Shown piece after piece: positions 9,345-20,359 of a stretch of DNA of 64,000 bases. Positions within the stretch are counted from its first letter, which is position 1. Every line of letters begins with the position of its first letter. The stretch lies in assembly GCA_030765065.1 (NCBI GenBank), contig CM060979.1, positions 17,575,001 through 17,639,000 on the forward strand. The letters are read 5' to 3'. The notes below the pieces were generated by a model. That model had not been told where the DNA came from. It was given only the letters and a program-made list of their open reading frames with translations, and ran no database searches. The translations under genes were made by a program, and so were the position numbers. This DNA is from Deroplatys truncata (Eukaryota; Arthropoda; Insecta; Mantodea; Mantidae).

Positions 9345-10082
9345 ATGACTTTCTCTACCCTCTGTCGCTTGTTAGTGGGTCTACCAATTATTCTTGCGAC
9401 AGTTTTCTTTGCAGAAACAGCTGCATCACACATTTCGTTACAGATACAGCGAAATGTTTAAGAACTGGACGCTATATGCTATCCTTAGCAAATGCGAAAA
9501 ACAACTGAAAATCTGAAGCACTTGAAAAGAATGGCTAAGTATTGAACAATTCGAATCATTAGTAACAGATAACTCGGAAATAGCTGATGCCATAACAGTT
9601 ATTTGGAACAAATTGTGGGTTTTTCAGAGGAGATTTTTTGTGTAGTTCGTTTTGATCTATCGCTTAACGTTTACCAGTTATACAAGATTATACAAAATTC
9701 CTTCCGAATGAAGAAGACTGTACTCAGAAAATTTAAGATATAGATTTTGTCATGTAAATATCTTTTATGTATAGTATTTTAATGAAAATCGTTGGAGCCA
9801 TACTTTTAGAAAATTAAAAATTTCGAAACGTGTTCACTTTAAAAGGTAGTTGGGGCAAGAGGATTTTCTTGGAAATTTCCTTGTCGCGTCTTAGGAAGAT
9901 ACTGAATTTAAATACCATTTTGGGATTTATACAGACACACACATGTACCTTTTTCGAAAAATATTTTTTTTTAATTCAGAGAGCCTCAAAGCATGTATTT
10001 CCCGTGAAATATCGATATAGAAATGTTGGGTGGAAGCAATACCTTCTTCACCTACTTTGTACAAGGTAGAAAAAGTAATAAA
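9345..10082 (-). repeat. Family A, older subfamily
   Basis: This has the divergent right half seen again at 14.2, 25.5 and 54.7 kb (blocks ACTGGACGCTATATGCT and TATCGCTTAACGTTTACCAG, and ATTCCTTCCGAATGAA in place of CGTTCACAATGAAG). The hairpin end is degraded (CTACTTTGTACAAGGTAGAAAAAGTAA). Confidence 0.8.
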
Positions 10083-10202
10083 GAGGAAGTAAAGAACCAG
10101 GCAATTTTTAAATAACAAAATTCAAATATGGTTATATTTATGTCTGCAATAGCAAAAAGTCAGAGGATATAATATAGTTCATGCACATATGTGCAGTAAA
10201 AT

Positions 10203-11164
10203 TGAGGCGGCATTTTTAACACTTAAATGATTCTAGTCAAATTATATAATATATAAATTCAATAACAGCCCGCCTTAAAGCAATAAGTGTATGTAACAAT
10301 TTGTAAAATGTATGTAATAGTCATTGCATATGCTTATATTATTGTATCCATGTGTAATAACGTTATATGAATATATTACGTAATTTAATAATGTAGGAGC
10401 TGTGAGAAATAGATCAAAAGTTTCTAACAATGAGGTAACCTTGAGGCAATAATGAGTTTTGAGAGTTTAACAATAGTACTTGTGATTCTTGGAAGCAATA
10501 ATGTACTTTTAGTGACAGTTTATAAAACAGCCAATCAACGACCAGAAGAAGCTTTAGTTAAATGAAGGTATTGTATTGGAGTAGGATTATCCAATCAGAG
10601 ATTTGAAATACAGAAATTTGCAAGTTTAGACGGTTGAAAACAGTTCAGTTGCCTCCGAACAGTGCTCATAACCAGACATGAGATGTGTCCTTGAGAAATT
10701 AAATACGTATTCGTGTGAGACGAAAATAGTTTACTTGTTATAAAGTGCAAGTATTAAATAAAAGAATCTCACCGCTCTCTATATCAGTGAAGTGTTATTT
10801 AAATCGTATCAAGTATTAATAAAAGAAGTGAAGTAAAATTATAATCTGTGTAAGCTTACATTCTTAGTCGTACCACAACCCTGCTAAGAGAAACGCGTCT
10901 CTAACAAAAATACTGACGCAGCCGAGACAAACATAAATATTAGATATTTACAGAAACAGTTTAAATTACAAAGTTAATATTTTTTTAAATTTGGGGCAAA
11001 GGCCACCTGAAAGTACATTTTGGGGCTAAGGCTACCGGAAACTGTTTACTATACGTGCGGTTGCAACTACTTCAAGTGTTCGGCTCCCAAACAGTTGAAA
11101 TATAATAAATCTCCTTCAATACATCTTCAAACTGACTTTCCATGGCAGCAACAAATCTTCTTCA
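10203..11164 (+). mobile_element. LTR-B copy 1 (LTR of a gypsy-like retrotransposon)
   Basis: It begins TGAGGCGGCATTTTTAACAC and ends CTTCTTCA, a TG...CA LTR of 962 bp. Inside are CCAAT motifs (GCCAATCAA, CCAATCAGA) and a CTCTATATCAGTGAAG block. Several AATAAA signals and a GGGGCAAAGGC block near the 3' side are also present. A primer-binding-like sequence follows, so this is a 5' LTR remnant rather than a solo LTR. No coding region follows. Confidence 0.8.
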
Positions 11165-11238
11165 AATTGATGCCCAAAGCGTGGTGCAAATAAACGTAAA
11201 GAAACGACTTTCTCAAATTGGCGCCCAAAACGTGGGGC
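11165..11238 (+). other. Primer-binding site, duplicated
   Basis: Two PBS-like copies follow the LTR: AATTGATGCCCAAAGCGTGG at 11165-11184 and, about 51 bases on, TGGCGCCCAAAACGTGGGGC at 11219-11238. The second is close to the PBS of LTR-B copy 4. The intervening ATAAACGTAAAGAAACG is part of the duplicated segment. Confidence 0.6.
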
Positions 11239-12029
11239 TAATAAAAAAAAATACTTCAAAATAGACAAAACCCGCAGGTATCTTAGTTGTCAGCACTGAA
11301 TGCAGGAAATTCCACCATGGCAACGTGAATATCCCATAACAAAGAATACATTATAAAGTCTTCTGTTACGTTCAACTTTACTTGTTTCCATGAAAACTAT
11401 GTCGTTACAATAGCTCGTCTTTGTCTGCAGGCGCGAAAACCGCTGCCTCAACACAATGGCAAGGCCGTATATCACTAAATAGGAAATATAAACAGTTTAT
11501 GAGCAGAGGTTAATCATCCTCCAGTGTGCTGCCGAGAGCAATTACTCCAAGATTTAAATCACAAATAATAATGCAAGCAATTTGATACAACAGCACTGCC
11601 ATTATACTTGAAGTAATGAGAGATTTTACTTCCTTAAACGCATTAAATGTGCGCTGCGGTAATTAGGCGGACTTCTTGCCTAACATGTTTTACTGCTCTA
11701 GTGAATTTGTTATTGCTGAGAGGAAAATGAAAATTACAGTAGGGAAGTAGTCAGCACGCCGTTAGTACGGATCATCACTTCTGTATGCAATAACACAACA
11801 ATATATTGCTTTGTCTGACATCGTACTCTACGTAACACTCGCGTGTCGAGATTTCACCGGAAATACACGTTTTCAGATCCCCTGTGTCCGCATGGGTTAG
11901 GGCTTGGGCTCGAAAATAAAGAAGAACTCAACGTATGCATTTATTTTTATTCTATTTTATTTTACGTCGCTTTAACTCCTTGGTCATATCGCGACGGATC
12001 TGTTGGTGAATAACCGTTAGAACGATATG
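11239..12029. other. No gene; small family A scrap
   Basis: No gene is recognised. A 44-base piece of family A (GTCGAGATTTCACCGGAAAT onward, about 11845-11888) is embedded. The last 100 bases are T-rich, leading into the satellite. Confidence 0.45.
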
Positions 12030-13795
12030 TGATGGACAGTTAGGTTTCTAGGTCTCATCCCTGTAACCACCTGTTCCGTCACGTGTCACAGATACCTTAG
12101 CGCATAGCTACCGAATCTTCTGCCTCGTGCCGTGCAGACGGCATTAGGGTGCCGTCCAGTCTAACCGCAGCCCTCACACACAAAGGCGGACAGTTAGCCT
12201 TCTAGATCTCATCCCTGCAACCACCACCTTCATGCCGTGCAGACTGCATTAGGGTGCCGTCCAGTCTAACCGCCGCCTTCACACAGAAAGGCGGACAGTT
12301 AGCCTTCTAGGTCTCATCCCTGTAACCACCTGCTTCATGCCGTGCAGATGGCATTAGGGTGCCCTCCTGTCCAACCGCCGCCCTCACGGAGAAAGGCGGA
12401 CAGTTAGCCTTCTAGGTCTCATCCCTGTGACCACCTGCTTCATGCCGTGCAGATGGCATTAGGGTGCCGTCCAGTCTAACCGCCGCCTTCACACAGAAAG
12501 GCGGACAGTTAGCCTTCTAGGTCTCATCCCTGTAACCACCTGCTTCATGCCGTGCAGATGACATTAGGGTGCCCTCCTGTCCAACCGCCGCCCTCACGGA
12601 GAAAGGCGGACAGTTAGCCTTCTAGGTCTCATCCCTGTGACCACCTGCTTCATGCCGTGCAGATGGCATTAGGGTGCCGTCCAGTCTAACCGCCGCCTTC
12701 ACACAGAAAGGCGGACAGTTAGCCTTCTAGATCTCATCCCTGCAACCACCACCTTCGTGCCGTGCAGACGGCATTAGTATGCCGTCCAGTCTAACCGCCG
12801 CCTTCACACAGAAAGGCGGACAGTTAGCCTTCTAGGTCTCATCCCTGTGACCACCTGCTTCATGCCGTGCAGATGGCATTAGGGTGCCGTCCAGTCTAAC
12901 CGCCGCCCTCATACAGAAAGGCGGACACTTAGCCTTCTAGGTCTCATCCCTGTAACCACCTGCTTCATACCGTGCAGATGGCATTAGGGTGCCGTCAAGT
13001 CTAACCGCCGCCTTCACACAGAAAGGCGGACAGTTAGCCTTCTAGATCTCATCCCTGGAACTACCACCTTCATGCCGTGCAGACTGCATTAGGCTGCCGT
13101 CCAGTCTAACCGCAGCCCTCACACACAAAGGCGGACAGTTAGCCTTCTAGATCTCATCCCTGCAACCACCACCTTCATGCCGTGCAGACTGCATTAGGGT
13201 GCCGTCCAGTCTAACCGCCGCCTTCACACAGAAAGGCGGACAGTTAGCCTTCTAGGTCTCATCCCTGTAACCACCTGCTTCATGCCGTGCAGATGACATT
13301 AGGGTGCCCTCCTGTCCAACCGCCGCCCTCACGGAGAAAGGCGGACAGTTAGCCTTCTAGGTCTCATCCCTGTGACCACCTGCTTCATGCCGTGCAGATG
13401 GCATTAGGGTGCCGTCCAGTCTAACCGCCGCCTTCACACAGAAAGGCGGACAGTTAGCCTTCTAGATCTCATCCCTGGAACTACCACCTTCATGCCGTGC
13501 AGACTGCATTAGGGTGCCGTCCAGTCTAACCGCCGCCCTCACACAGAAATGCGGACAGTTAGCCTTCTAGGTCTCATCCCTGTAACCACCTGCTTCATAC
13601 CGTGCAGATGGCATTAGGGTGCCGTCCTGTCTAACCGCCGCCCCCAAACAGAAAGGCGCACACTTAGCCTTCTAGGTCTCATCCTTGGAAATGCCATCTT
13701 GCTTCGTCACTGCCCACAGAGATCCTCAGCGCATGGTAGCCGGAGCTTCTGCTTCGTGCCGTGCAGATGGCGTTAGGCTGCCGTCCAGTCTAACT
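12030..13795. repeat. 105-bp tandem satellite, about 17 units, with higher-order structure
   Basis: The unit runs GGCGGACAGTTAGCCTTCTA, GGTCTCATCCCTGTAACCAC, CTGCTTCATGCCGTGCAGAT, GGCATTAGGGTGCCGTCCAG, TCTAACCGCC, GCCTTCACACAGAAA. The period is 105 (for example GGCGGA at 12185 and 12290). Three main unit types alternate: CTGCAACCACCACC; CTGTAACC with CCTCCTGTCC and ACGGAG; and CTGTGACC with CGTCCAGTC. The order at 12165-12500 recurs at 13110-13445, an offset of 945 bp or nine units. Edge units are the most diverged. All six frames contain stops, so it is not coding. Composition is GC-rich against an AT-rich background. Confidence 0.95.
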
Positions 13796-13867
13796 GCTTA
13801 CATTGTCTGCAGATAGATGACTTAGCATTAGCAATTACAACTTATTTTTCATTTTACTATTGTTTTA

Positions 13868-14040
13868 GACTTAAGGTGGAACTTTGGGTCGTGGTATTAA
13901 ATATCTAACCCGGTATTTACCTTGGCGACTGAGGAAAACCACGAAGAAACCTCGAACAGATTGGTCGGCACACGGGATTTCAACCCGGGACCTCCCGAAT
14001 GCGGGCCACAGACTTTACCGCCTGAGCCATCCCGCTCGGT
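13868..14040 (-). mobile_element. tRNA-derived SINE (family SINE-D)
   Basis: Read on the minus strand, the head has an A box TGGCTCAGGCGG (plus-strand 14019-14030) and a B box GGGTTGAAATCCC (13973-13985), followed by a body with CTCGAGGTTTCTTCGTGG-like sequence. Extra tRNA-unrelated 3' sequence argues for a SINE and not a functional tRNA gene. Confidence 0.75.
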
Positions 14041-14847
14041 TATGCAATTTATTTGTGACGTAAATATCTTAAAAATATGGCATTTTAATAAAAATTATTG
14101 TTACCATTATTTAGAAAATAAAAAAAGCTGGAAAACTTTTCCATGTAAAGGGAAATTAAGTACACAAACAACGACTATCTCTACCCTCTAGGACCTTATT
14201 GGAAGATATAGAAATTATACTTACGAACGTTTATATTCCTAACTACTTCATTTTATTTGAGATAAACCCTTGCACTAATAGCTACATTACACGTTTTGTC
14301 ATAGACACAAAGGATAGTCAATGGGTCAAAAAGGGTCGTAGCGATAGTCAAATGTATTACAGCCCGACGCTATACACTGGCCCTAAAATTCTGTACATAT
14401 TCGAACCATTAATAAAGGAAATGGTACATGCCACAAAAAAGTTACGTGAAATAAATTGTGTGTTTTAAAGAGATCTTCATTTTTTGTGTAGTACGTTTTC
14501 GTCTGTCGCTTAACGTATACCAGTTATACAAGATTAAAGTTCCTTCCGAATGAAGAGGACTTGAGAGGCCGTTGCCAGAAGCTTCAAGATATGCATTTTA
14601 TTTGCCATGTAAATATCTTTAATATACAGTATTGTAATCAAAATCGTTAGAGCCATTTTTAAGAAAATAAAAAAATTTCTAGAAATGCTCCAAGCAAAAG
14701 GTAGTTTGGGTGTGGAAACTTTCTTGAAAATCTTCGTGTGGCATTTTTGGAAGGTAATGAACTTAAATACCAAGTTTGATGTTTATCCGATCTTTGTTTG
14801 TTTGTTTTTTTAGAGTTATGCTGTTCACACACAAACACACACGGACG
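14041..14847 (-). repeat. Family A, older subfamily, two pieces
   Basis: 14041-14160 is a left-half scrap. From about 14170 an older-subfamily copy runs through TATCGCTTAACG-like, TTCCTTCCGAATGAA and AAATACCAAGTTTGATG to the CACACACAAACACACACGG microsatellite, where it stops at the next copy. Confidence 0.75.
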
Positions 14848-15535
14848 TTTTACTTTCTCTACTACGTATAGTAAGTAAGGGAAGTATTGTATTCCACCCA
14901 AAAATTCGATACCGAGATTTCACCGGAAATATATGTTTTGAGAGCCCCTGAATCCCAATAAAGCAGCTTTGGAAACACATCCGCGCGCGCGTGTGTGTGT
15001 GTTATGTCTACCTGTGAACAGCATTAACTCAGAAACGACAATTCGGCTAAATACCAAACTCGGTATTTGAGTTAAGTATCTTCCAAGGATGCGACACGAA
15101 GATTTTCAAGAAAATCCCCCCACTAAACTGTACGTGAAACATTTTGCGAAAAATTTGACTTTATAAAACAGGTTCTAATGATTTTGATTAAAATACAATG
15201 CTTTAAAGATATTTACATGACAAATAAAATGTATATCATGAATTTACTGGGAATTGCCTGGGAAGTCCTCTTCATTCAGGAGGAATTTTGTATAATCGTG
15301 TATAACTAGCAAACGTTAAGCGATAGAAGAAAATGCACATCTCTTTAAATCACACAATTTACTTAAAATAAGCTTTTGTGTGGCATAAGCCATTTCTGTG
15401 ATATCCATTGTTAAAGGTTCGAATTGTTCAATACTTGTCATTGTTTAAAAGTCCTATCGATTTCAGATGTTTCTCGTAATTGCGTGTAAACAGTATCGGA
15501 TTTTAAGCCGAGCATATAGCGTCTAGTTAAACATT
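14848..15535 (+). repeat. Family A copy joined tail-to-tail with the previous one
   Basis: It starts with TTTACTTTCTCTACTACG directly at the microsatellite of the minus copy, giving a large inverted-repeat arrangement with 14170-14847. It ends in the older right half (AACAGTATCGGATTTTAAGC), cut by a SINE. Confidence 0.8.
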
Positions 15536-15540
15536 TGACC

Positions 15541-15700
15541 AACGTAGCCGGCTCTCGTAGCTGTGGTCGCTGGAGTGTATAGCTCCGGCGCTCCGCCAAG
15601 CTGAGGGTCGCGGGTTCGAATCCCGCCAAGGGCATGGGTGTTTGTGTGTGTTGTATAATTGCATAATAAGTGGTAACGAAAACAGTAATCATGCTTCATG
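15541..15700 (+). mobile_element. tRNA-like SINE fragment
   Basis: A tRNA-like segment lies at about 15546-15634, with a B box GGGTTCGAATCCC (15612-15624) and an A-box-like GTAGCTGTGGTCGCTGG. It could fold partly as a tRNA, but the anticodon arm is irregular and the segment continues into a non-tRNA 3' part. It sits between two family A copies. Confidence 0.65.
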
Positions 15701-16570
15701 TTAATCGAGATGTTAATCTTATTGCTAATTTTCTTGTAGATGCAAGGGGAATTGGTAGGCTTTAAGCGATAGTCAAATGTTTTAAGAGCTGGTTGCTATG
15801 TGGAGCATTCCATTCTCTTTGTATGTCCAGGACATAATAAAATGCCTTTTTTGGATTCAAAGGGTCTCAAAACATACATTTCCGGTGAAATCTCGGTATC
15901 GAATTTTTGGGTGGAATACAACACTTCCCCTATTTACTATACGTAGTAGAGAAAGTAAAAATGAGTAACGAATTCCCGTTTGAGAAAAACTATTGGAAAA
16001 TTTAAGGGAATAACAAGCAGTATCTCAAAATGGTTCACTCAACAAAAAAAATTTATATGACATAAATTGTGTATTTTAACGCGTTCTATATTTTATGTAG
16101 AGTAAAATTTTGTCTATCTCTTATGGTTTACCAGTTATGCAAACGTCGTTCACAATGAAGAATACTTTTGGAGACATTCCCAGAAAATTCGAGATATACA
16201 TTTCATTTGCCATGAAAATATCTTAAACATATGATATTTTAATCAAAATCGTTAAGGGCCATTTTTGAGAAAATTAAAATTTTCGAAAAATATTCTATGT
16301 AAAGGGTAATCTGGGGTGGGGGATTTTCTTGAAAACCTTCGTGTCGTGTCTCTGGAAGATACTGAACCTAAATACTAAGTTTGGTGTTTATCCGACTGTT
16401 CGTTTCTGAGTTATGCTGTTCACAGACACACACGGACATGTTTCCAAAAATACCTTTTTTGGATTCAGGAGACCTCAAAATATGTATTTCTGGTGAAATC
16501 TCGGTATCGAATTTTTGAGTGGAATGCAACACTTCCCGTACTTACTATACGTAATAAAGAAAGTAAAAAG
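15692..16570 (-). repeat. Family A copy carrying an inserted extra hairpin end
   Basis: A full minus copy, with a second 125-base hairpin end (GGATTCAAAGGGTC...GTAGAGAAAGTAAAAA) placed at about 15840-15965 where others have only GACATAAAAAATGAATAACG. The true end is at GTAATAAAGAAAGTAAAAAG near 16570. A partial copy therefore inserted at the internal A-rich tract. Confidence 0.85.
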
Positions 16571-17537
16571 CTGTTCTGTTTGTATTTATGATAAAATGTG
16601 TAATTTAACTATCTACTTTTGCAAATGTTAATTTGGATTATAATGTAGTAGATATAAAAATAAGCTTTAGTAAGAATAGTTTGCATACCCACTAATAAAG
16701 ACAGAGGATAGAGAAAGCTATGTGAATCTGACACATGCGAATTGTTTTTATGATATCGTTAACCACTTTCGAAATATTAAATGTATATTTACATTTTCAC
16801 AAGTAATTATGTCACTGCGTGGAACATGTGTGATTTCTAATATAAATATTCGAAACACAAGATCTGAAGCGCTGTGTGTAAGACACTCCGAGAGTGGCAT
16901 TTGCCAGTAAGCTTGCTGGCTTCTCTATTCTACTTCTGGTCATTCAGCTACCTTCTCGTGTAATCCCCCTTTCCCATTTGAGGCAGAGAATATACATCTT
17001 CCAAAGAAAAAAGTTTTATATATATTCTACCACACTGATTCCTTTCCATGGTCTATTCTAGTGCCCCCTTGAACTCCCTCTCGCCAGTCACCCAAGTTGT
17101 GCTGGCGTTCTTTCTTTTGCTGAATAGTAAGCTCGTGGTGTAGCCCACGAAACTCATCCAAAAGTCCTGAATGTGGAGAACTTATTTTTCAGTTCCCAAG
17201 TGAACAGTTTTTCAAGCTACTATACCGGTGATGCAATCCGCAAGCAGCCAACACTTCTGGTTTGGACATCCAACACTCCTCTCTTTTTTCCTTCCTTAAT
17301 GGAGGCTTCAAGAAGTATTTCTTTTTCCGCCCTGTGCTTGCGACCACGTCCGTTCGGTGCAAAAACACTCCTGTATTTATTACGGCAAGAATATAATACG
17401 CTAGGTCTCTTCACCTTAAGGGCACTTTGTTATACGTGGGCAGGAAGCTGAGAACTGTTATCCTTCCGGAATCATCAGAGAATCGCTTTCACTTCACTAT
17501 CCTTTTTGTGTCTTACCTACTGTTTCCCTTCCTGTCG
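16571..17537. other. No gene; old family A scrap
   Basis: A diverged family A right-end scrap lies at about 16680-16800 (GATAGAGAAAGCTATGTGAA). The rest shows no clear gene. A Lys/Arg-rich 64-codon minus frame at 17414-17220 has no recognised motif. Confidence 0.45.
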
Positions 17538-17740
17538 TCCTGCGTGGTGTAGTGGTTACCATGCTAGCCTCTAGATCCCTAGTTCGTGGGTTCAAACCCG
17601 ACGGAGGGCGATGGATTTTTTCGGGCGTAAAAATCCTAGCATGGTTTCCTTCTTCCCATGTCATAGATTTACGGGTAAAAGAACCTCAAGCTTCATAAAT
17701 AAGCCTCTGAGCAAACTTACCGGCCTCTCGCGCCCAATAT
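17538..17740 (+). mobile_element. SINE-1 copy, 3' shortened
   Basis: The same tRNA-like head as at 2364 (GTGGTGTAGTGGTTACCATGC; B box GGGTTCAAACCC at 17588-17599) and the same body (TTTTTCGGGCGTAAAAATCC, CCTCAAGC). It stops at CGCGCCCAAT, where the Tc1 dimer begins. Confidence 0.85.
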
Positions 17741-17869
17741 ACACTGGTGTGCACAACCTAAGGACGACAGTAATCTTCGCACGCTGTGACACTGCCATAG
17801 CTCGATGAAACTTGAATCATACATAGAGGGAACTGCTACGGTAGGCAACTAAATGAAATATGCAATGAG

Positions 17870-18946
17870 TCAATACGACATATGGTGGCTCTCTAGATTT
17901 ACAGAAACAGATACATGGTGCTTAGAAGGGTGTATGATCACCACGGACAGCAATGCATGCTCTGCATCGTGCTCCCATGCTGGCCACAAGGTTGGTAAGC
18001 AGTTCTTGTGGTAGGGCGTTCCATTCCTCCACCAGCGCTGTTGACAACTGTTGGATGGTCGTTGGTGCATGTGGATGTGCTGTCTCCCCAAAGCATCCCT
18101 CACGTGTTCGATGGGATTTAAATTGGGGAAACGGGCAGGCCAGTCCATTCGCCGAATATCCTCTCGTTCCAAGAGATCCTCCACCTGCGCTCTTTGATGC
18201 GGTCGCGCATTGTCATCCATAAAAATGAAGTCAGGGCCGACTGCACCCCTGAAAAGACGCACATGCGGAAGGAGTACAGTATCACAATAACGTTGACCAG
18301 TGAGCGTACCGTGTTCAAAGATTTGGAGGTCGGTGCGCCCATGCAACATTATGCTTCTCCAAACCATACCACCCGGACCACCAAAACCGTCATGTTCAGG
18401 GATGTTCCTGGGTTCATTACGTGCTCCCACCTCTCGCCAATGAGGGTACGTCGAGAATCACTACTTAAGACTGAATCTGCCGTCATCCGAGAGGAGCATG
18501 CGACCCCATTCCTCGTTGGTCCAATTTTGATGCTCTTGGAACCATCGCAAACGGTGCCGCCGATGTGCGGATGTCAATGGAACACAACGTACTGGCCGTC
18601 GGGCAAAGAGACCACCTCTGTGTAGTCGCCGTGCCACTGTGTATCATGAGAATGCGTGTCTAGCTGTCCTGTTACATGTGGTTGCAATTGCACCCGCTGT
18701 TTGGCGTGGATCCCTTCTTGCCTGTTGCACAATGTAGCAGTCATCTGCTGCTGTAGTTAAGCGTGATCGATCACCACCTCTCCTTTAGACAGCAGTGCCT
18801 GTGGTTTGGAAGGTTCCCCATGCACGTGAAACAATGCTGTGAGCAATTCCAAACTCCTGAGTAACACTCGTCACACCTCGCCCTTCTTCCGGTTTCCCAA
18901 TAACTCTTCCCCGTGTGAAGTCATCCAAATGGTGTCTACGGGCCAT
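17870..18946 (-). pseudogene. Tc1-like DDE transposase, left copy, frameshifted
   Basis: The start MARRHHLDDFTRGRVIG is at 18946. A helix-turn-helix follows (GVTSVTQEFGIAHSIVSRAW), then the first acid block SDDGRFSL (about 18475-18500). The second is FMDDNARPH and the third NLNPIEHVRDALGR (D,D34E-type Tc1 chemistry). A stop after GTAV (near 18785) and a one-base insertion after the first acid block break the frame. All three catalytic acids are still present. Confidence 0.8.
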
Positions 18947-19104
18947 GTTGCAATGAAGAACGCCACTACAGTGCACCGTAGAGAGCCTATAGTGCCAAAT
19001 GGGTCTGGTCCCGCAACACGGGGCAGTTGACGAAACAGGACAAGACGATGTGTGGCAATTAGCAAGCTGTTAGGATGCTCTGTAAAGGTCCTCTTCATTA
19101 CAGC

Positions 19105-20132
19105 ATGGCCTGTAGACACCATTTGGATGACTTCAGAGGGAAAGAATCATCGGGGAACTGGAAGAAGGGCGAAGTGTGACGAGTGTTGCTCAGGAGTGTG
19201 GAATTGCTCACAGAATTGTTTCACGTGTATGGGGTAACCTTCAAACCACAGGCACTGCTGTAACACGCAGAGGTGGTAGTCGACCACGCTCAAATACAGC
19301 AAGAGATGACCGCTACGTTGTGCAACAGGCAAGAAGGGATCCACGGCAAACAGCGGGTGTAAATGCAACCACATTTAACAGGACAACTAGGCACGCAATC
19401 TCACGATACACGCTGGCACGGCGATTACACAGAGGTGGTCTCCTTGCCCGACGGCCAATACGTTGTATTCCATTGACATCTGCACATCGGTGGCACCGTT
19501 TGCGATGGTCCCAAGAGCATCAAAATTGGACCAATGAGGAATAGGGTCGCGTGTTCTTCTCGTATGGGAGCAGAAACAGTTTAAGTAGTGATTCTCGACG
19601 TTCCTTCATCTGGTGAGAGGTGGGAACACGCAATGAAACCAGGAACATCCTTGAACATGACCGTTTTGGTGGTCTGGGTGTTATGGTTTGGGGAGGCATA
19701 ATGCTGCGTGGGTGCACCGACCTCCAAATCTTTGAACACGGTACGCTCACTGGTCAACGTTATTGTGATACTGTACTCCTTCCCATGTGCGTCTTTTCAG
19801 GGGTGCAGTCGCCCCGACTTCATTTTTATGGATGTCAATGTGCGACCGCATCGAACAGCGCAGGTGGAGGATCTCTTGGAACGAGTGGATATTCGGTGAA
19901 TGGAGTAGCCAGTCTTTTACCCCGATTTAAAGCCCATCGAACAGGCGTGGGATGCTTTGAGGAGACGCATTGCAGCACATCCACGTGCACCAACGACCAT
20001 CCAACAGTTGTCAATAGCGCTGGTGGAGAAATGGAACGTCTACCACAAGAACTGCTTACCAACCTTGTGACCAGCATGGGAACACGATGCAGAGCATGCA
20101 TTGCTGTCCGTAGTGATCATACACCGTTTTAA
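19105..20132 (+). pseudogene. Tc1-like DDE transposase, right copy, frameshifted
   Basis: ATG at 19105 (MACRHHLDDF). The helix-turn-helix is at about 19176-19240 (MTSVAQECGIAHRIVSRVW), followed by a Thr/Arg-rich linker and the TSAHRWHRLRWSQEHQNW block. A stop follows at NEE* (about 19541). The first catalytic acid is lost: the block reads FSYGSRNSLS where the left copy has SDD. A frameshift after TVLLP (about 19790) moves FMDVNVRPH into another frame. It is more decayed at the active site than the left copy. Confidence 0.8.
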
Positions 20133-20359
20133 GCACCATGTATCCGTTTCTGTAAATCTAGAGAGTCGTCATATGTCGTATTGACTTTAGTGTAGCTTAT
20201 GGTCTATGAATAAAAGTGGCATTTCTGTTCGTCTCATTGCATATTTCGTTTAGTTGCCTACTGTAGTAGTTCCCTCTATGTATGATTCAAGTTTCATCAA
20301 GCTGTGTGTCACAGCATGCGAAGATTACTTTCGTCCTTAGGTTTTGCACACCAGTGTAT

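Larger units (their letters stand above)
17742..20357. mobile_element. Head-to-head inverted dimer of a Tc1-like transposon
   Basis: The outer ends are matching inverted repeats beginning CACTGGTGTGCACAACCTAA on the left and CACTGGTGTGCAAAACCTAA (reverse strand) on the right. Each is flanked by TA (17740-17741 and 20358-20359). The similarity continues inwards for over a kilobase, apart from a gap of about 50 bases. The left half carries a minus-strand transposase and the right half a plus-strand one, with their 5' ends facing across a unique spacer of about 160 bp (18947-19104). There are no inner terminal repeats, so the 2616-bp unit behaves as one element with two outer ends. Confidence 0.85.

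Noticed and set aside
12030..13795. Repeat protein gene (105 is divisible by 3)
   Set aside because: Every frame has stops within each unit (for example in AGTTAGCC, CTTCTAGG and GTCTAACC), so the array cannot encode a repeat protein.
15546..15634. Functional tRNA gene
   Set aside because: A and B boxes are present but the stems are irregular and the segment continues into a SINE-like body between repeats.
15438..15692. Minus frame containing a PLAGFEPATLSL peptide
   Set aside because: This is the well-known antisense reading of a tRNA-like SINE B box region, not a protein gene.
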